From an uncultured Pelagibacteraceae bacterium (GTDB taxonomy: Bacteria > Pseudomonadota > Alphaproteobacteria > Pelagibacterales > Pelagibacteraceae): a DNA stretch of 48,438 nucleotides. The translations under genes and the position numbers were made by a program. How positions within the stretch are numbered: the first letter of the stretch is position 1; every line of letters starts with the position of its first letter. Shown here one piece after another: positions 44,298 to 48,438 of the stretch. The stretch covers positions 1-48,438 of the forward strand of contig CACDLR010000003.1 of the NCBI GenBank assembly GCA_902553695.1, in the 5' to 3' direction. The notes below the pieces were generated by a model. It was not told the DNA's origin. It ran no database searches and saw nothing but the letters and a program-made list of their open reading frames with translations.

Positions 44298-46377
44298 ATA
44301 TTGACTGTAGAATAAGAGATTTTTTTTCCCTATTTAGCCCTTTCTTTAAATCGTACTCTGATAGGGGATTTTCAATTTCAAAAATAAAATTGAATATTTT
44401 ATTTTTTTCACAATTTATTTGGATTATTACATTATCTAGTTTTTTATTACTAAAACTCGCGACGCTATTACTATTACTTTCAAGAACATTAAAATAAATT
44501 TCATTATCAAGGTCTTTATAGAAATTTTTTAAATTAAATTTTACTCTTGTTTTATCACTGCATTTTATTGTATTGAGATTTAAGACTAATCCTGAAAAGT
44601 ATCCACTAGCGATTAATTCCTTATAATTTTCTTTTTTGGTCCAGCCAATTAAAGGTATTTTGTCGTTATTTTGAAAATTAATTTGATTATCTTTTAGTAA
44701 AATCTTTGGGTTATTTAATAGTTTCGAGTCGTCTTTAATTAAGTTATTTATTTTTTCATTTGTTATAACCCAAATATCATCAACATAATAAAAGAAAAGT
44801 TTATTCTGAAACAAATATTTTAAATATAACACGTAGTTATGATTATCACTTAAAAACATAGTTCTATTAAAAATATTGAGATTTTTCTTTTTAAAATGAT
44901 TTACTAAATCATACCTAGCGTTTGTAACCTTGGCCCTATTCACTCTTGCTAAATTCACTAAATCGGTTTTTTCAAAACTTTCATTAATTAAATAGAATGA
45001 TAAATAATTGTATATATTTGACTGGTTTTTACTTTCAATTAGTCTTAAATTTAAAAATTGATTAGAAAGGTTATTCCAAAAGTTTTTACTTTTTAAATCA
45101 GAAGAATAAGTGTATTGAGAGCCAAATTTATAATTTTTAAATCCGCTATATAAATCTGTGATTTGAATAAGAAAAAGGGTTAAAAGTACTAAAATAGACT
45201 TAGATTTAAATTTTTTGAAAGTATAAATTATTCCAAAAATAAAGATAAAATAATAAACTGGCCAAATCATTCTACCACTGGCTCGAAAAATACTAAAAAA
45301 AGCATAAACGTATTTATTTAAATCAAAATGTAAAATATTGTATTGTCCAAAATTAACATTATTAGAAACTGAAACTAACAAGAATGGAACAATAATTAAA
45401 AGCCAATTCAAATTTTTAAAAAAAATAATATTTTTTTGTGTAAAAAAATTAAATATAAATAATGTAAAGAAAAATATTCCAGATATACCTAGGTATGCAA
45501 AACCTTCTGCTTCACCGTTTTGAAATTTTAAAATGTTAAAAAAACTTGACCAGGAAAAACTATAATTATTATTAAATCCGTTTGGATTAAAAAAACTGTT
45601 AAGATTAAAGTTATAATATCCATAACCCCATCCGAGACTGTCATCAAATCTTATCGAAAAATATCCTAGTACATACATGAAAAAGACCAGAGAAATTATT
45701 AAAAATATAAAGTTTTTGATAATTCCAAATACTCTTTTTCTTATAATTAAAATTTTATACAAATCTTGAAAAAAAATTAATACAATTAGCATTAATGAAA
45801 AATAAAAGTGAATTGTGCTTGATAAAATTAAATTAAAATATCTGAAGAAGTTTTTGTTTTTATGATTAGATAATTCGATATATATGCCAGATAATATAAT
45901 CCATTGACCAAATAAGCTTAGATGAATTCCAATTCTGTGAATTAAAACTGGTGTAAAAAGAAAAAAAAGACAGCCAATAGCTGCATAAATTTTATTTTTA
46001 GTTCCAAGTAAAATTATTTTAAATGAAAATAAAACTTGTAAATATAAACTTAATAATATCCAAATTGAAAAGTACTGAAAATCCTTGGGTAATAAAAAAT
46101 CAAAAACCTTAAAAAAGATTGCTAATAGCGGTATAGAGTCTGAGAAAATTATATTTGAATCAGAAAATATTCCATAATTGGGATTTAGTCCAATTGGAAA
46201 TCTCCATACATCTTCTCTGAAGTATTTCCACCCTAATTGATATGTTGTTAAATCTCCTGTGTTTAGCCAGTTAATATTTCTAGGATTAATATTCTCAAAT
46301 CCTAACAAAAAAATCCAAAATAAAGTTGATATTATAATAAGATAAATTTGATATGATGATTTATAAATTTTTTTCAC
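44284..46377 (-). CDS. Large polytopic membrane protein with C-terminal extracytoplasmic region (DUF6311-like / possible GT-C)
   Basis: 697 aa; many TM helices; NTGDLTTYQLGWKYFREDVWRFPIGLNPNYGIFSDSNIIFSDSIPLLAIFFKVF motif recalls DUF6311; family assignment from memory only. Confidence 0.7.
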   Translation of the reverse strand: MKKIYKSSYQIYLIIISTLFWIFLLGFENINPRNINWLNTGDLTTYQLGWKYFREDVWRFPIGLNPNYGIFSDSNIIFSDSIPLLAIFFKVFDFLLPKDFQYFSIWILLSLYLQVLFSFKIILLGTKNKIYAAIGCLFFLFTPVLIHRIGIHLSLFGQWIILSGIYIELSNHKNKNFFRYFNLILSSTIHFYFSLMLIVLIFFQDLYKILIIRKRVFGIIKNFIFLIISLVFFMYVLGYFSIRFDDSLGWGYGYYNFNLNSFFNPNGFNNNYSFSWSSFFNILKFQNGEAEGFAYLGISGIFFFTLFIFNFFTQKNIIFFKNLNWLLIIVPFLLVSVSNNVNFGQYNILHFDLNKYVYAFFSIFRASGRMIWPVYYFIFIFGIIYTFKKFKSKSILVLLTLFLIQITDLYSGFKNYKFGSQYTYSSDLKSKNFWNNLSNQFLNLRLIESKNQSNIYNYLSFYLINESFEKTDLVNLARVNRAKVTNARYDLVNHFKKKNLNIFNRTMFLSDNHNYVLYLKYLFQNKLFFYYVDDIWVITNEKINNLIKDDSKLLNNPKILLKDNQINFQNNDKIPLIGWTKKENYKELIASGYFSGLVLNLNTIKCSDKTRVKFNLKNFYKDLDNEIYFNVLESNSNSVASFSNKKLDNVIIQINCEKNKIFNFIFEIENPLSEYDLKKGLNREKKSLILQSISILE

Positions 46378-46444
46378 TTTAGAATTTAAATTTTACCTAA
46401 TTTATTCTCATTGAGATACAAAATCTAATAGTTTATAAAAAATT

Positions 46445-47116
46445 ATGTTTAAAAAAGAAAAATTTAAAATTCTTGATCAAAGGTATAAAACACATGCTTA
46501 TGAAGGTTTAATGGGATTTTTTATGAGATATTGTCATAAAAATCTCGAAAAAATTAAATTTCCAAAAAATATTTCAAAAGTTCTCGAAATTGGGGCAGGT
46601 GATGCTCCTCATTATAATTATATAAAGCATCCATTCGATGAATATTTCATCCTAGAAACATCAAAACATGCATTAGATATTGATCATAAAAATTCTAAAA
46701 TTAAAGTAATTGAATATGATGGGAAAATTATACCATTTAAAGATAATTATTTTGATAGAATTATTATTTCACACTGCTTAGAACACATAAATAATCCAGA
46801 AAAATTTTTATTACAAATGATGGATAAGTTAAAAATTGGTGGAGTTTTATCAATTTCATTACCAACTGATCCAGGTCTACTTTTTAGATTAGGAAGGTTT
46901 TATCTTAAAACTTTTTCAATAAAAAAAAAATATAAAATTTCAAAGGAGGATTTTGATTATATGAATGCCACTGAACATATAAATTCAATTTTTGGATTAA
47001 TTTCTATTATTAAATATCATTTTAAAAATGAAATTATAGAGGATTACTTGCCTTTTAAAATAAAAATGCCAGATTTAAACATTTTTTATAATGTTCATAT
47101 TTTCAAAAAACAATAA
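46445..47116 (+). CDS. Class I SAM-dependent methyltransferase
   Basis: KVLEIGAGDAPHYNYIK, NYFDRIIISHCLEHINNPEKFLLQMMDKLKIGGVLSISLPTDPGLL. Confidence 0.88.
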   Translation: MFKKEKFKILDQRYKTHAYEGLMGFFMRYCHKNLEKIKFPKNISKVLEIGAGDAPHYNYIKHPFDEYFILETSKHALDIDHKNSKIKVIEYDGKIIPFKDNYFDRIIISHCLEHINNPEKFLLQMMDKLKIGGVLSISLPTDPGLLFRLGRFYLKTFSIKKKYKISKEDFDYMNATEHINSIFGLISIIKYHFKNEIIEDYLPFKIKMPDLNIFYNVHIFKKQ

Positions 47117-47130
47117 ATAATTCAATCTTA

Positions 47131-48438
47131 TTATAAACTTTTGATTATATCTTCTGTCATCTTTTTTGCATCTGCAAATAACATTAAAGTATTTTCCCTG
47201 TAGAACAAGTCATTATCTATACCTGCATAGCCAGGCGACAGACTTCTTTTAACAAAAAGTACAGATTTACTTTTTTCTACATCTAAAACTGGCATACCAT
47301 AAATTGGACTTTGCGGATCTGATTTTGCCACTGGATTTGTAACATCATTTGCTCCTATAACATAAGCTACATCACAATTTGCAAAATCATTATTTATTTC
47401 CTCTAGTTCAAAAACTTCATCGTAAGGAACATTTGCTTCTGCGAGCAAGACATTCATGTGTCCTGGCATTCTTCCAGCAACTGGGTGAATAGCGTAAGAA
47501 ACTTTTACTCCGTTCTTTTTTAATGTATCTACCATTTCTCTAAGAGCATGTTGAGCTTGTGCAACTGCCATACCGTATCCTGGCACTATTATAACTGACG
47601 ATGCATTTTTCATTAAAAATGCTGCATCATCAGCATTTCCATTCTTTACTGGTTTCTGTTCTTTACTTGTGTTTACTTTAGTTTGATCTGTTCCACCAAA
47701 GCCACCTAAAATAACACTAAAAAAAGAACGATTCATCCCTTTGCACATAATATATGACAAAATAGCTCCTGAGGAACCAACAAGAGCACCCGTTATAATT
47801 AAAGCAGTGTTTTCTAAAGTGAAACCTATACCTGCTGCTGCCCAACCTGAGTATGAATTAAGCATTGATATAACAACTGGCATATCGGCTCCACCGATTG
47901 GAATAATAAGTAAAACACCAACTAAAAATGAAATTACAATTATTGTCCAAAACCAAGTATCTATCTGGGTTCTGCATAAATAAAAAATTAGACTTATTAA
48001 AATTATTCCAAGTGCTAAGTTTAAATAATGTTGACCAATAAAAGTTATTGGAGACCCAGACATAATTCCTCTCAATTTCAAAAATGCAATTATTGAACCA
48101 GTAAAAGTTATAGCTCCGATTGCAGCACCTAATGACATTTCTATTAGACTGGCAATTTTAATATCACCTGGTGAGCCTAAATTAAAAACTTGCGGATTGA
48201 GAAAAGCAGATATCGCAACAAATACAGCTGCAAGCCCCACTAAACTATGGAAACCAGCCACAAGCTCTGGCATTGCAGTCATTGGAATTTTATAAGCAAT
48301 AAATGCTCCTATCGATCCACCAACAAGAAGAAATATAAATACATAAAAAAAGCCTGTAGAATAATTTCCGATTGATAAAAAAGTGACGCATATTGCTATT
48401 CCCATTCCGAGAATTCCAAAAAAGTTACCCTGTCTTGA
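47131..48438 (-). CDS. pntB: NAD(P) transhydrogenase subunit beta, 5' end beyond window
   Basis: PGYGMAVAQAQHALREMVDTLKKNGVKVSYAIHPVAGRMPGHMNVLLAEANVPYDEV, GANDVTNPVA; frame stays open to window edge (SRQGNFFGILGMGIAI). Confidence 0.96.
   Translation of the reverse strand, partial: SRQGNFFGILGMGIAICVTFLSIGNYSTGFFYVFIFLLVGGSIGAFIAYKIPMTAMPELVAGFHSLVGLAAVFVAISAFLNPQVFNLGSPGDIKIASLIEMSLGAAIGAITFTGSIIAFLKLRGIMSGSPITFIGQHYLNLALGIILISLIFYLCRTQIDTWFWTIIVISFLVGVLLIIPIGGADMPVVISMLNSYSGWAAAGIGFTLENTALIITGALVGSSGAILSYIMCKGMNRSFFSVILGGFGGTDQTKVNTSKEQKPVKNGNADDAAFLMKNASSVIIVPGYGMAVAQAQHALREMVDTLKKNGVKVSYAIHPVAGRMPGHMNVLLAEANVPYDEVFELEEINNDFANCDVAYVIGANDVTNPVAKSDPQSPIYGMPVLDVEKSKSVLFVKRSLSPGYAGIDNDLFYRENTLMLFADAKKMTEDIIKSL

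Overview
AT-rich, densely packed bacterial chromosome segment. The gene content and order (yebC–[ruv]–tolQRAB-pal-cpoB-tilS-ftsH-glmM, xseB-ispA-dxs, tkt-gap-pgk-fba-thiE-efp-suhB, a DUF1013/TrcR-like gene) and the extreme compaction point to a streamlined alphaproteobacterium, probably a SAR11/Pelagibacterales relative (inference, no database search). Almost everything is housekeeping: NAD, isoprenoid, folate and thiamin biosynthesis, the Tol-Pal system, FtsH, RpoH, lower glycolysis and GlyRS. There are three tRNAs: Leu-GAG, Arg-UCG and initiator Met-CAU. The only accessory-looking block is about 42.86-47.12 kb, with two methyltransferases, an ALG5-like GT2 and a large membrane protein; it lies between the initiator tRNA and pntB. 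I found no CRISPR array, transposase or prophage module. The most interesting signals are: (i) rpsU appears to lack ATG/GTG/TTG at the homologous position and to start at AUU behind a strong Shine-Dalgarno, 4 nt upstream of an initiator tRNA whose 3-GC anticodon-stem signature is broken; (ii) a phage-type RuvC-like nuclease sits alone at the ruvCAB locus, with ruvA, ruvB and ybgC missing; (iii) convergent genes repeatedly share a single TTAA as both stop codons, leaving no room for terminators; (iv) a candidate polyprenyl-linked surface-sugar module.
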